Assembly: GCF_937903345.1 (NCBI RefSeq)
Contig: NZ_CALCZQ010000021.1
Coordinates: 33,310 to 97,309 of the forward strand
Origin: an uncultured Emticicia sp.
GTDB lineage: Bacteria > Bacteroidota > Bacteroidia > Cytophagales > Spirosomataceae
Direction of reading: 5' to 3'
Length of the DNA stretch: 64,000 nucleotides
Part shown: positions 53,350 to 61,714 of the stretch, piece after piece
Layout of the letters: each line of letters starts with the position of its first letter
How positions within the stretch are numbered: the stretch's first letter is position 1
Position numbers and translations under genes: made by a program
Notes under the pieces: generated by a model
The model's database searches: none
Told to the model about the DNA's origin: nothing
What the model saw: only the letters and a program-made list of their open reading frames with translations

Positions 53350-55458
53350 CTAACTCAAAATCTGATAAACCACTAAAGCTGATACATAGGCCAAAACTGA
53401 CATATAAACTAACTGAATAATTGGCCATTTCCATCCTTTGGTTTCTCTGTAAACTACTGCCAACGTACTCATGCACATCATGGCAAAAACATAAAATATC
53501 AACAACGAAAAGGATGTTGCGACAGAAAATGTTGGCATTCCAGTTTCAGCATTTACTTCATTTCTGAGTCGTACTTTGATCGTTGTTTCATTTTCAGCAT
53601 CTTCTCCTATACTATAAATAGTCGAAACTGTTCCGACAAAAACCTCACGTGCTGCAAACGAAGTAATAAGTGCAATACCAATTTTCCAATCATACCCTAA
53701 GGGTCTAATAGCTGGCTCGATGAATTTCCCAAAATGGCCTGCATATGAATTTTCGAGACGAACCGAAGCTATTTTAGAGTCAAGATGACTCTGTTCGAGC
53801 GTTGGATTTTGTTCAATTACTACCTTTTCTGCTCTTTCAATTTGATCGCCAGGCCCATAAGATGCCAATACCCACAAAACTATTGAAATAGCCACGATTA
53901 CTTTTCCTGCTTCAAAAACAAAGGTTTTTACTTTTTCTAAAATCGTAAAACCTACTTGTTTCCAGCGTGGTTTTTTGTAGGTCGGAAGCTCCATGATAAA
54001 ATAGCTTGTTTCGCTTGATTTTAGCATAAATTTCATTATCCAACCTGCCAATAATGCCGATAAAAATCCCAATAAATAAAGCCCCATCAAGGCCACACCT
54101 TGTAAGTTGAAGAAACCCAATGCCTTAGCATTTGGCACAACAAGGGCAATCAAGATGGTATAAATAGGCAAACGTGCAGAGCAACTCATCAATGGCGTAA
54201 CCATTATCGTAATCAAACGGTCTTTCCAAGAACCAATCGTGCGAGCCGACATAATGGCTGGCACAGCACATGCCATACTCGAAATGAGTGGCACAACCGA
54301 TTTTCCACTCATACCAAATTTTCGAATGAGTTTATCCATCAAAACTACCACACGGGCCATATAGCCCGATTCCTCAAGAATTGAGATAAAAGCAAACAAA
54401 AAAGCAATTTGAGGAATAAAAATCAGCACGCCACCAATACCCGCAATCAAACCATCAGTAAGCAAGCTAACCAGTTGATTATCAGGAAGATTTGATTTTA
54501 AAAAATCATTTAAGATTGCAACCCCTTGGTCAATTAAGTCCATTGGAGCTTCGGCAATTGTGAAAACTGACTGAAAAATTAAAAACAGAATACCTAAAAA
54601 TATTAGGTATCCCCAAATTTTATGGAGTAAAATATGGTCGATTTTCTCGCTAATTGTTTCCTTTTTTACACCTTCTTCAATAATTACTTCTGTGAGAGTC
54701 CCACTAATATCACGATAGCGTTCGATAGTTTCGGTCGATTGAAATTTATCGGCGTTGAAATTATGTTTTTTTACAATTTCCTCTAATTCTTTTTGTTGAT
54801 TTTCGCCCAAAAACATCAATTTTTGAGCTTGTGCAGCGTATTGAAGTGCTAAATATTTATTTTCAATCCCAAATTTTGTTTTAACTTCTTCAAAAACATT
54901 TTCGGTTTTTTTATCAAAACTTGATAGATTGATATGCGTTTTTTTATGTTGAAGCTGATTAAAAATAGTATGTTTCAAACCTTCAATTCCGATGCCTACA
55001 CGGGCATTTAGCTCAACAACTGGAATACCAAGAATCTTTGAAAGTTTACCTGAATTGATGGAAATCCCAGATTCTTCGGCCACATCAAGCATATTTAGTG
55101 CTAAAATTGAAGGTACACCCAAATCACTGATTTGCTCAAAAAGCAACATATTTCTCTTTAAATTTGAGGCATCGGCTACTACTACTGCCAAATCAGGATA
55201 ATCAGGATTTTGTGGATTGGCCAGCACTTCAAGCACCACTTGCTCATCGAGTGAATTAGAATAAATACTATATGTGCCTGGAAGGTCAAGAATCTCAATG
55301 TCCATGCTTCCGCTTAGACGACAAAACCCTACTTTTTTATCGACTGTTACTCCCGGAAAATTTCCGATTTTTTGACGCAACCCAGTGAGTTGATTAAAAA
55401 GTGAGGATTTCCCTGAGTTTGGATTGCCTAGAAGTGCAACAACTTGTTTATTTTTCAC
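53350..55458 (-). CDS. feoB: Ferrous iron transporter B
   Basis: An inner-membrane Fe(II) uptake protein of 702 residues with an N-terminal GTPase: G1 GNPNSGKSS (11-19), G3 DLPGTYSIY, and G4 LNMLD. Next come a helical spacer and eight or so membrane helices with the two mirrored Gate regions, including VPLISSMACAVPAIMSARTI and PLMSCSARLPIYTILIALVVP carrying the conserved Cys residues. The end FAMMCMSTLAVVYRETKGWKWP is also typical. feoA lies 97 bases upstream on the same strand, so the two form one operon; feoC is absent, as usual outside Gammaproteobacteria. Confidence 0.96.
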   Translation of the reverse strand: MKNKQVVALLGNPNSGKSSLFNQLTGLRQKIGNFPGVTVDKKVGFCRLSGSMDIEILDLPGTYSIYSNSLDEQVVLEVLANPQNPDYPDLAVVVADASNLKRNMLLFEQISDLGVPSILALNMLDVAEESGISINSGKLSKILGIPVVELNARVGIGIEGLKHTIFNQLQHKKTHINLSSFDKKTENVFEEVKTKFGIENKYLALQYAAQAQKLMFLGENQQKELEEIVKKHNFNADKFQSTETIERYRDISGTLTEVIIEEGVKKETISEKIDHILLHKIWGYLIFLGILFLIFQSVFTIAEAPMDLIDQGVAILNDFLKSNLPDNQLVSLLTDGLIAGIGGVLIFIPQIAFLFAFISILEESGYMARVVVLMDKLIRKFGMSGKSVVPLISSMACAVPAIMSARTIGSWKDRLITIMVTPLMSCSARLPIYTILIALVVPNAKALGFFNLQGVALMGLYLLGFLSALLAGWIMKFMLKSSETSYFIMELPTYKKPRWKQVGFTILEKVKTFVFEAGKVIVAISIVLWVLASYGPGDQIERAEKVVIEQNPTLEQSHLDSKIASVRLENSYAGHFGKFIEPAIRPLGYDWKIGIALITSFAAREVFVGTVSTIYSIGEDAENETTIKVRLRNEVNAETGMPTFSVATSFSLLIFYVFAMMCMSTLAVVYRETKGWKWPIIQLVYMSVLAYVSALVVYQILS

Positions 55459-55555
55459 AAAATTTTCAACGATTAAATAGTCTATGACCGATATCCAACG
55501 GACGACTGTTTCTCTTCAACTTTCCCCATTTCAAATATAACAATCCAGCAAACAT

Positions 55556-55783
55556 TTATTTTATTACAATTGTTGCGGCCTCTCTCTTACGAAGTGATAA
55601 ATGATACCCAGCTACCGTAATGCCTACTGGGCACCCCAAGGGAGCAATAAAGTCAAGCATTACCTCTGTATCTGGTAAACACCCCATTTCAAGCAGTTTT
55701 AATGACATGGCATCATCTTTAAAATTATTTATAATTCCCTTCTCTCCTATCTTTAAATCGGCAACAGTTTTTTCGGCTTGCAC
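55556..55783 (-). CDS. feoA: Ferrous iron transport protein A
   Basis: A 75-residue SH3-like protein (VADLKIGEKGIINNFKDDAMSLKLLEMGCLPDTEVMLDFIAPLGCPVGITVAGYHLSLRKREA). The conserved LLEMGxLPxTEV and PLGxPxxIxVxGYxLSLRKxEA parts identify FeoA. It is thought to assist FeoB. It is the first gene of the feoAB unit, with a -7 box about 35 bases upstream of its ATG. Confidence 0.94.
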   Translation of the reverse strand: MQAEKTVADLKIGEKGIINNFKDDAMSLKLLEMGCLPDTEVMLDFIAPLGCPVGITVAGYHLSLRKREAATIVIK

Positions 55784-55817
55784 TTTATATTTTATTTAGA
55801 CTGATTTCAAATAAACG

Positions 55818-55825
55818 CAAAATTA
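55818..55825 (-). promoter_or_regulatory. -7 box for feoAB
   Basis: TAATTTTG on the minus strand fits TAnnTTTG, 35 bases before the feoA ATG. No TTTG is evident at -33. I did not find a clear Fur-type palindrome. Confidence 0.4.
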
Positions 55826-55937
55826 TCTTATTTGGTTCTAAAATAAAAATGATTTTCGTCAGTTATTATATCAATTTAAAAACAATGAAATTACAGAAAA
55901 AGAATCACTATCATGAAAATTCTAATTTTTTGAGTAG

Positions 55938-55945
55938 TATCTTTG
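55938..55945 (+). promoter_or_regulatory. -7 box for the ccm genes
   Basis: TATCTTTG fits TAnnTTTG and lies 40 bases before the ccmB ATG at 55985. Confidence 0.4.
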
Positions 55946-55984
55946 TGTATCAAAACAATTCTGGAGTATTACTCCACTTTAAAA

Positions 55985-56647
55985 ATGCAAGAACTCAAAG
56001 CACTTATCGAAAAAGAAATCAGACTAGAATTGCGTCAACGCTACGCCCTAAATGGTATGATTCTTTATATCGTGTGCACGGTTTTTGTCTGTTATATGAG
56101 TTTTGCTCTAAAAGTCAAAGACATTGAACCAATCACTTGGAACACCCTTCTTTGGATAATTTTACTTTTTACTGCCGTTAATTCAATCACAAAAAGCTTT
56201 ACGCAAGAGAGTTCGGGCCGACAGCTTTATTATTATACTATAGCAAGCCCACAGGGGATTATTCTTTCGAAAATCATTTATAATATTGTTTTGTTATTGG
56301 CTCTTTCGCTCATTGGCTTGTTTATTTATATTATTTTTCTGGGAAATCCCGTACAGAATTTATTGATGTACCTAACGGCAGTCTTACTCGGAGCAATTGG
56401 TTTTTCTTCAACCTTAACAATGGTAGCGGGAATTGCCTCTAAAGCCGAAAATACTTCTACTCTAATGGCCGTTTTGAGTTTTCCAATCATACTTCCAATG
56501 CTTTCAATGCTTATTAGACTCTCCAAAAATGCGATGGATGGCTTGGAATGGAACACCAGTTACGATGAAATTTTGATTTTACTGGCAATTGATGCCATTG
56601 TTATAACAATTAGTTATTTACTCTTTCCTTTCTTGTGGAGGAGTTAA
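55985..56647 (+). CDS. ccmB: Heme exporter membrane subunit CcmB
   Basis: A 220-residue protein with six membrane helices, beginning MQELKALIEKEIRLELRQRYALNGM, which is the usual CcmB start; an in-frame ATG at 55943 would add 14 residues right at the promoter. Later ITKSFTQESSGRQLYYYTIASPQGIILSKIIYN and NTSTLMAVLSFPIILPMLSMLI are typical. CcmB works with the ATPase CcmA and with CcmC in System I cytochrome c maturation. ccmA is not adjacent in this window. ccmC, ccmD, ccmE and a DCC protein follow on the same strand. Confidence 0.93.
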   Translation: MQELKALIEKEIRLELRQRYALNGMILYIVCTVFVCYMSFALKVKDIEPITWNTLLWIILLFTAVNSITKSFTQESSGRQLYYYTIASPQGIILSKIIYNIVLLLALSLIGLFIYIIFLGNPVQNLLMYLTAVLLGAIGFSSTLTMVAGIASKAENTSTLMAVLSFPIILPMLSMLIRLSKNAMDGLEWNTSYDEILILLAIDAIVITISYLLFPFLWRS

Positions 56648-56728
56648 AACCAATGAGAGAATGAATGAATTAGTGAATGATTGAATATTCCTAACTTAAA
56701 AAATCCCCATCGGGGTGCAGTGGTTTAT

Positions 56729-57388
56729 ATGAAAAAAACTTGGTGGAAAATTATTTGTGTAATTATACTTCTCTACACAATTATTCAAGGACTTGGCGGA
56801 CTTGTGCCACGTCAGCCGATATTAAATGAAACAATTCGTAATGTGTATTTCCACGTACCATTGTGGTTTGGAATGATGACATTAATGACCGCCTCGATGT
56901 GGTTTGCAATAAAGTATTTACGCAATGGAAACATTGCAGATGATGAATATTCGGTTGAATTTGCCAATGTTGCTATCTTTTTTGGTATTTTGGGCTTTAT
57001 GACTGGTTCGCTTTGGGGACAATATACTTGGGGAGATTGGCTTCCAAAAGACCCAAAAATCATCGCCGTTGAAGTTGGACTTTTGATATACTCTTCTTAT
57101 TTTATTCTAAGAAGTTCTTTTGACGATGAACAGAGAAGAGCCAGACTATCAGCCATTTACAATATTTTTGCTTTCGCAACATTCATTCCATTGGTTTGGA
57201 TTTTACCAAGACTAACTGACTCGCTTCACCCAGGAAACGGTGGAAATCCAGCATTTGGAAAATACGATATGGACAGTTCTATGCGAATGGTTTTTTACCC
57301 AGCCATTATCGGGTGGACGCTTCTGGGCGTTTGGATCACGAGTTTACGCATTCGCTTGCGTGTTATCGAACGTTTAAGTTCAAACTAA
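56729..57388 (+). CDS. ccmC: Heme delivery protein CcmC (HemeX/CcsA-type)
   Basis: A 219-residue protein of six membrane helices that presents heme to CcmE. The tryptophan-rich motif is GSLWGQYTWGDWLPKDPK, and conserved His residues are VYFHVPLWF before it and SDSLHPGNGG-type (DSLHPG) after it. I chose the ATG at 56729, since the frame upstream is open only from a TTG at 56681 and adds non-family residues. It is 81 bases after ccmB; the spacer has short GAATGA-like repeats. Confidence 0.93.
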   Translation: MKKTWWKIICVIILLYTIIQGLGGLVPRQPILNETIRNVYFHVPLWFGMMTLMTASMWFAIKYLRNGNIADDEYSVEFANVAIFFGILGFMTGSLWGQYTWGDWLPKDPKIIAVEVGLLIYSSYFILRSSFDDEQRRARLSAIYNIFAFATFIPLVWILPRLTDSLHPGNGGNPAFGKYDMDSSMRMVFYPAIIGWTLLGVWITSLRIRLRVIERLSSN

Positions 57389-57420
57389 ATCATTGTTTTA
57401 TCCGTTTATATTTATCAATA

Positions 57421-57624
57421 ATGAAAAAAATAATATCATTAATAATAATACTTCTTACTTCATTTAATTTATTTGCTCAAGAAGAAGTACAAATGGCCGA
57501 CCAAATGCGTGCCGATGGCAAAATTTGGGTAGTTGTTGCCGTAATTGCTATCGTATTTGTCGGAATTATTGCCTATTTAGTTTTGTTAGATAGAAAAATA
57601 AGGAAGATTGAAAAAAATCTATAG
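57421..57624 (+). CDS. ccmD: CcmD family protein
   Basis: A 67-residue protein with an N-terminal export-like helix (ISLIIILLTSFNLFAQ), a short polar part and one membrane helix (WVVVAVIAIVFVGIIAYLVLL), ending in basic residues. The size, the single helix and the place between ccmC and ccmE support CcmD, which helps release holo-CcmE. The earlier ATG at 57313 in this frame overlaps ccmC and is not used. Confidence 0.82.
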   Translation: MKKIISLIIILLTSFNLFAQEEVQMADQMRADGKIWVVVAVIAIVFVGIIAYLVLLDRKIRKIEKNL

Positions 57625-57720
57625 TCGGCCGTCCACGGTTGATTGTAAAGACAAAATTTGTATCATTATTTTCAACAAAAATTATTTTCTGTGGTCGATT
57701 GACCTTGGACTCTCAAGAAT

Positions 57721-58167
57721 ATGAAAAAATCACATATCATAGCTCTAGGTATAATTGCGATAGCAATAGCAATTATCATTTCAACGGTTGGTGATGCCAG
57801 CACTTATGTTGGTTTCAATGAAGCCGAGCAAGTTGCCAAAGAAGGTAGTACGAAATCAATGCATGTTGTAGGAACTTTAAAAAAAGACGCTTCCGGTAAC
57901 TATTCAGGAATGGTTTACGAACCTTCGATTGACCCCAATCATTTTGAGTTTACGATGATTGATTCGTTAAATTATGAGTCAAAAGTAGTTTATAATCAGC
58001 CTAAACCTGCTGATTTAGATAAATCTGAAAAATTGGTCGTTGTAGGTAAAATGGACTTAGCAAATAAATGTTTCAAGGCTGACCAAATTTTATTAAAATG
58101 CCCTTCGAAATACAATAATAATGAGCTAAAAGTTGAAGAATCTGCAAAGGCAGTTTCGATGAAATAA
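57721..58167 (+). CDS. ccmE: Cytochrome c maturation heme chaperone CcmE, Cys-type
   Basis: A 148-residue periplasmic heme chaperone anchored by an N-terminal helix (IIALGIIAIAIAIIISTVG). The beta-barrel contains STYVGFNEAEQVAKEG, MHVVGTLKKDASG and KLVVVGKMD. At the heme-binding position the motif is CPSKY (Cys127-Tyr131), i.e. CxxxY, in place of the HxxxY of E. coli CcmE; this variant is described for some archaeal and Desulfovibrio proteins. The stop overlaps by one base the start of the DCC gene. The lack of His here is an established variant type rather than a defect. Confidence 0.9.
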   Translation: MKKSHIIALGIIAIAIAIIISTVGDASTYVGFNEAEQVAKEGSTKSMHVVGTLKKDASGNYSGMVYEPSIDPNHFEFTMIDSLNYESKVVYNQPKPADLDKSEKLVVVGKMDLANKCFKADQILLKCPSKYNNNELKVEESAKAVSMK

Positions 58168-58586
58168 TGTTTAAGGAAGTAAAAATGACTATTCTATTCG
58201 ATGGTGTTTGTAATTTTTGTAATGTTTCTATCAATTTTATGATTGACAGAGATAGTAAAGGTATATTCAAATTTGCATCCTTACAGTCGGAAGTAGGTCA
58301 AGAATTACTCAAAAAATTTAGATTAAAAACCAACGATTTGGAAAATCGCACTTTTAATAGTATTGTAGCCATTGATGGCAATAAAGTTTATCAAAAATCA
58401 GATGCGGCTCTCGAAATTGCTCGTAGAATGGATGGAATTTGGAAGATTTTTTATGTTTTCAAAATCATTCCAGCCTTTTTAAGAAATCTTATTTATGATT
58501 TGATAGCTCGCAATCGTTTCCGAATTTTTGGCAGAACCGATGCCTGTCAAATTCCAACACCAGAGTTGAAAGCAAGATTTTTATAA
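58167..58586 (+). CDS. DCC family thiol-disulfide oxidoreductase (DUF393)
   Basis: A 139-residue protein with the defining motif DGVCNFC (Asp12-Cys18), the source of the DCC name, followed by the typical FKFASLQSEVGQELLKKF, KVYQKSDAALEIARRM, and RFRIFGRTDACQIPTPELKARFL. Activity is predicted as thiol-disulfide exchange but is largely untested. Its one-base overlap with ccmE suggests translational coupling and a possible link to reducing apocytochrome or CcmE thiols. The ATG at 58185 would give a start nearer to the family usual. Confidence 0.86.
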   Translation: MFKEVKMTILFDGVCNFCNVSINFMIDRDSKGIFKFASLQSEVGQELLKKFRLKTNDLENRTFNSIVAIDGNKVYQKSDAALEIARRMDGIWKIFYVFKIIPAFLRNLIYDLIARNRFRIFGRTDACQIPTPELKARFL

Positions 58587-58597
58587 GATATTCCAAC

Positions 58598-58628
58598 AAA
58601 AAATCCAGCTACGTTTGCTGGATTTTTT
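58598..58628. terminator. Terminator after the DCC gene
   Basis: AAAAAATCCAGC (58598-58609) pairs perfectly with GCTGGATTTTTT (58617-58628). It lies between the ccm run and the toxin remnant and may act both ways. Confidence 0.78.
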
Positions 58629-58629
58629 A

Positions 58630-58908
58630 TTATTCATAAACTTCTTTACGGTGAGCGATTTTAGCAACAGTTATGGTAATAATATTATCTTGAATCGCAT
58701 AAACTATTCTGTAATCCCCAACCCTGATTCTATAAAGTGGTTAAAACTTTAAGTTAGGTACTTTAAAATTAGTAAGTCTTTTGTAGCCGTGTGGTCTTGG
58801 ATTATCTCACAGATTCTGTTCTTTTTCAAAAACTTCATCTTGTACATCGGCTGGCAACTTTCTAATTTCTCTTTAAGCACTTACCGTAAATATTATTTGA
58901 TATTTCAT
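58630..58908 (-). pseudogene. RelE/ParE-type toxin, inactivated by three in-frame stops
   Basis: The minus-strand frame 58908-58630 is 93 codons, the normal RelE length, and reads MKYQIIFTVSA, stop, REIRKLPADVQDEVFEKEQNL, stop, DNPRPHGYKRLTNFKVPN..., stop, PLYRIRVGDYRIVYAIQD...VAKIAHRKEVYE. Stops are at 58875-58873 (TAA), 58809-58807 (TGA) and 58743-58741 (TAA). There is no frameshift. The core motifs RKLP, NPRP, YRIRVGDYRIVY and AHRKEVY are intact otherwise. Its ATG overlaps the antitoxin stop (TGATG), the layout of a type II toxin-antitoxin operon. As it stands it cannot make a full toxin. Confidence 0.85.
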
Positions 58909-59117
58909 CAACCTACGCGTTGTGCTAAAATTTCTTTCTTGATTTCCTCAAAAGGCTTTGTTGGCTCGTCTTGTCTCTCAAATACGGTTAATGTATCAAT
59001 TAAATCTTCAAACAAATCTTGCATTTGTTGATTTCTTAAATCGAATTGTACAGGAACTTTTTGTCCTTTTGCATCTGTCAAAAAGCTAATATTTCTTTTT
59101 AATGTTGCGACAGTCAT
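58908..59117 (-). CDS. Type II antitoxin, now without an active toxin
   Basis: A 69-residue protein, MTVATLKRNISFLTDAKGQKVPVQFDLRNQQMQ..., with a C-terminal acidic/basic helix (FEEIKKEILAQRVG). Small size, position directly before a RelE-type frame, and the TGATG overlap identify an antitoxin of the RelB/Phd-like functional class. I cannot assign the exact DNA-binding fold. It keeps an intact frame and a -7 box, so it is probably still expressed and may act as an orphan regulator or protect against related toxins. Confidence 0.78.
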   Translation of the reverse strand: MTVATLKRNISFLTDAKGQKVPVQFDLRNQQMQDLFEDLIDTLTVFERQDEPTKPFEEIKKEILAQRVG

Positions 59118-59139
59118 ATTTTTATCATTCTATTCTAAA

Positions 59140-59147
59140 CAAATATA
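59140..59147 (-). promoter_or_regulatory. -7 box for the antitoxin gene
   Basis: TATATTTG on the minus strand, an exact TAnnTTTG match 23 bases before the antitoxin ATG. Confidence 0.4.
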
Positions 59148-59180
59148 AATCTTAATTTTTATATTTTCTCATTTCTTCAT

Positions 59181-61484
59181 CTATTCCACAATTCTCAATT
59201 TCGCAAAACTCAATAACAGCGTTTTTTCGCCCTGTCCTTGAGCATCAAATTTGATAGTTGCTTTACGGTCATTGCCATTAATATCCATTTTTGTAACGGT
59301 TCCATAGCCAAATTTTGGATGTTCTACTTTATCACCTTGTTTTAGTACAGAAGTATCGCTTGCCACAAAATCGCCTGTTGGTATATGATTCACTGGTGTA
59401 GCTTTTGCAACAGGTTTTAGGTTGGAAATAATGCTTTCTTTCTTAGAAAAAGGTAAAACTGGTTTAGATGAACTCGGAGCTGGGCGATCGTTTCGAGCTT
59501 CACTATTTCCGAAAGAAATCACCCTACTTTTTGAAATTTGCAGGTATTTTGGGTCAATTTCTTCTAAAAAACGACTTGGTTCGCAGTAATTCAGCCGCCC
59601 ATAATTATAGCGACTTTCGGCATAACTCAGCGTTAATTTCTTTTCAGCACGAGTAATAGCCACGTAAAACAAACGGCGTTCTTCTTCCAAATCACTTCGT
59701 TTTGATAGCATCATCTGCGATGGAAAAAGGTTTTCTTCCAAACCAACGATATACACATACTTAAACTCCAAACCTTTTGCACCGTGAATCGTCATGAGGG
59801 TCACACGGTCGTGGTCGCCATCTTCGTCTTCTTGGTCGGCGGTGGTCATAAGCGTAACCGTCTGCAAAAATGCACTCAAGGTTACTTCATCATTTTCGGG
59901 ATTATCAACAAATTGCTTGATTGAGTTGAGTAATTCTTGAATGTTTTCGTAACGAGCCAAACCTTCAACTGTTTTATCATCGTACAATTCCTTTAAAAGC
60001 CCCGATGTTTTGGCAATGTATGAAGCCACTGCATGAGCATCTTTGCCTTCCTCAATTAGCAAACCATAACTTTTAATCAGTATAGCAAAGTCATCAATGG
60101 TAGTTGCGGCACGCCCAGCAATGTATTGACCGATATTGCTCACAACTTCCCAAACCGACTTATTATTTTCGGCAGCTGTCACCACGATTTTGGCGACAGT
60201 CGTATCGCCAATGCCTCTTTTTGGTAAATTAATGATTCGTTTGAAAGCCTCGGTATCGCTTTGATTTATCGTAAAACGCAAATACGCCAATAAATCTTTG
60301 ATTTCCTTACGTTGGTAAAACGACAATCCACCAACGATTCTGTACTTGATATTGAGTTTTCTTAAAGCTTCTTCAAAAGCCCTGGATTGGGCATTTGTGC
60401 GGTAAAGAATGGCAAAATCAGTGTTTTTTAAGCTATTATTATTCTTTTCTTCAAAAATATTGGTGGCAATCAAACGGCCTTCTTCGTTATCAGAAGCCGC
60501 TTTTATGACATCAATTTTGCTACCTTCTTCGTTTTCTGAGAAAACGTTTTTCTCCAACTGTTCTTTATTTCGAGCTATGACCGAATTGGCAGCATTGACA
60601 ATGTTTTGGGTCGAACGATAATTTTGTTCGAGTTTCACGGTTTTCAAATCAGGATAATCTGACTTAAAATTCAAGATATTCTGAATGTTTGCCCCACGAA
60701 ACGCATAAATACTTTGAGCGTCATCGCCCACGATACAGATATTCTGATGCACCGACGAAAGTTTTCTAGTAATCAAATACTGTGAAACGTTTGTATCTTG
60801 AAACTCATCGACCATTACATGCTTAAACTTATGCTGATATTTATTCAAAACATCCAAATGATCACGGAAAAGTACATTTGTATTATATAATAAATCATCA
60901 AAATCCATAGCATTTGCTTGAAAACAACGCAAGACAAACATTTTGTAAAGTCGACCAATTTCGGGCATTCGGGCGGCTTTATCATCTTCCATATAAATGG
61001 GATTATTGGCATAAGCCTCCCACGAAACCAAAGCATTTTTTGCACTCGAAATTCTGTTTAATACATAATTTACTTTGTAAGTTTTATCATCCAAAGCCAA
61101 TTCTTTGATAATCGACCGCATCAAGGATTTTGAATCATCGGTATCATAAATCGTAAAATCGGAGGTATAACCGAGTCTTTTCCCTTCAAAACGCAGAATT
61201 TTGGCAAAGACTGAGTGAAAAGTTCCCATCCAAAGATTTTTGGCATCGCTTCCAATCACTGACTCAACACGCTGACGCATCTCGCCCGCCGCTTTGTTGG
61301 TAAACGTCAACGACAATATATTGAAAGGGTCAACACCTTGCTCAATCAGCCACGCAATACGGTAAGTAAGCACACGGGTTTTACCAGAACCCGCACCCGC
61401 AATAATCATCAATGGGCCCTCGGGGTGCGTTACTGCGTCTCGTTGTGGTTGATTAAGTTTCTCTAAATAATTATCTTTTGCCAT
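59181..61484 (-). CDS. UvrD/PcrA-type ATP-dependent DNA helicase
   Basis: A 767-residue SF1A 3'-5' helicase. Motifs in order: Q motif region LNQPQRDAV, Walker A GAGSGKT (30-36), Ia TFTNKAAGEMR, II VDEFQDTN, III VGDDAQSIYAFRGA, IV LEQNYRST, V VTLMTIHGAKGLEFKYVYIVGLEE, and VI RRLFYVAITRAEKKL. The C-terminus has the DKVEHPKFGYGTVTKMDINGN Tudor-like module found in PcrA, which contacts RNA polymerase. It functions in repair and in resolving conflicts between transcription and replication. PcrA and UvrD cannot be told apart by phylum here. Confidence 0.95.
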   Translation of the reverse strand: MAKDNYLEKLNQPQRDAVTHPEGPLMIIAGAGSGKTRVLTYRIAWLIEQGVDPFNILSLTFTNKAAGEMRQRVESVIGSDAKNLWMGTFHSVFAKILRFEGKRLGYTSDFTIYDTDDSKSLMRSIIKELALDDKTYKVNYVLNRISSAKNALVSWEAYANNPIYMEDDKAARMPEIGRLYKMFVLRCFQANAMDFDDLLYNTNVLFRDHLDVLNKYQHKFKHVMVDEFQDTNVSQYLITRKLSSVHQNICIVGDDAQSIYAFRGANIQNILNFKSDYPDLKTVKLEQNYRSTQNIVNAANSVIARNKEQLEKNVFSENEEGSKIDVIKAASDNEEGRLIATNIFEEKNNNSLKNTDFAILYRTNAQSRAFEEALRKLNIKYRIVGGLSFYQRKEIKDLLAYLRFTINQSDTEAFKRIINLPKRGIGDTTVAKIVVTAAENNKSVWEVVSNIGQYIAGRAATTIDDFAILIKSYGLLIEEGKDAHAVASYIAKTSGLLKELYDDKTVEGLARYENIQELLNSIKQFVDNPENDEVTLSAFLQTVTLMTTADQEDEDGDHDRVTLMTIHGAKGLEFKYVYIVGLEENLFPSQMMLSKRSDLEEERRLFYVAITRAEKKLTLSYAESRYNYGRLNYCEPSRFLEEIDPKYLQISKSRVISFGNSEARNDRPAPSSSKPVLPFSKKESIISNLKPVAKATPVNHIPTGDFVASDTSVLKQGDKVEHPKFGYGTVTKMDINGNDRKATIKFDAQGQGEKTLLLSFAKLRIVE

Positions 61485-61714
61485 TCGTTTCTCTTTTTTG
61501 GACTGTAAAGATAATTAAAAAACTTTTAAGCTCTGTATCAAAAGTGTGGCACACCTCCTTATAAGCGATAAAGAGGACTATTACACTTTGCTTACACTTA
61601 TTAAAATAATTTATTATTAACTCAAGAATAAAAAAATAAATTTTTGTTTGTAATTATACCACGAAAAGCCGAATTTCGTTTTCCTAAAAATTCAATAAAC
61701 CCCTCCGAAGCACC

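Noticed and set aside
55849..56127. 92-codon plus-strand frame before ccmB
   Set aside because: It overlaps the ccmB start and promoter in another frame and has no family character.
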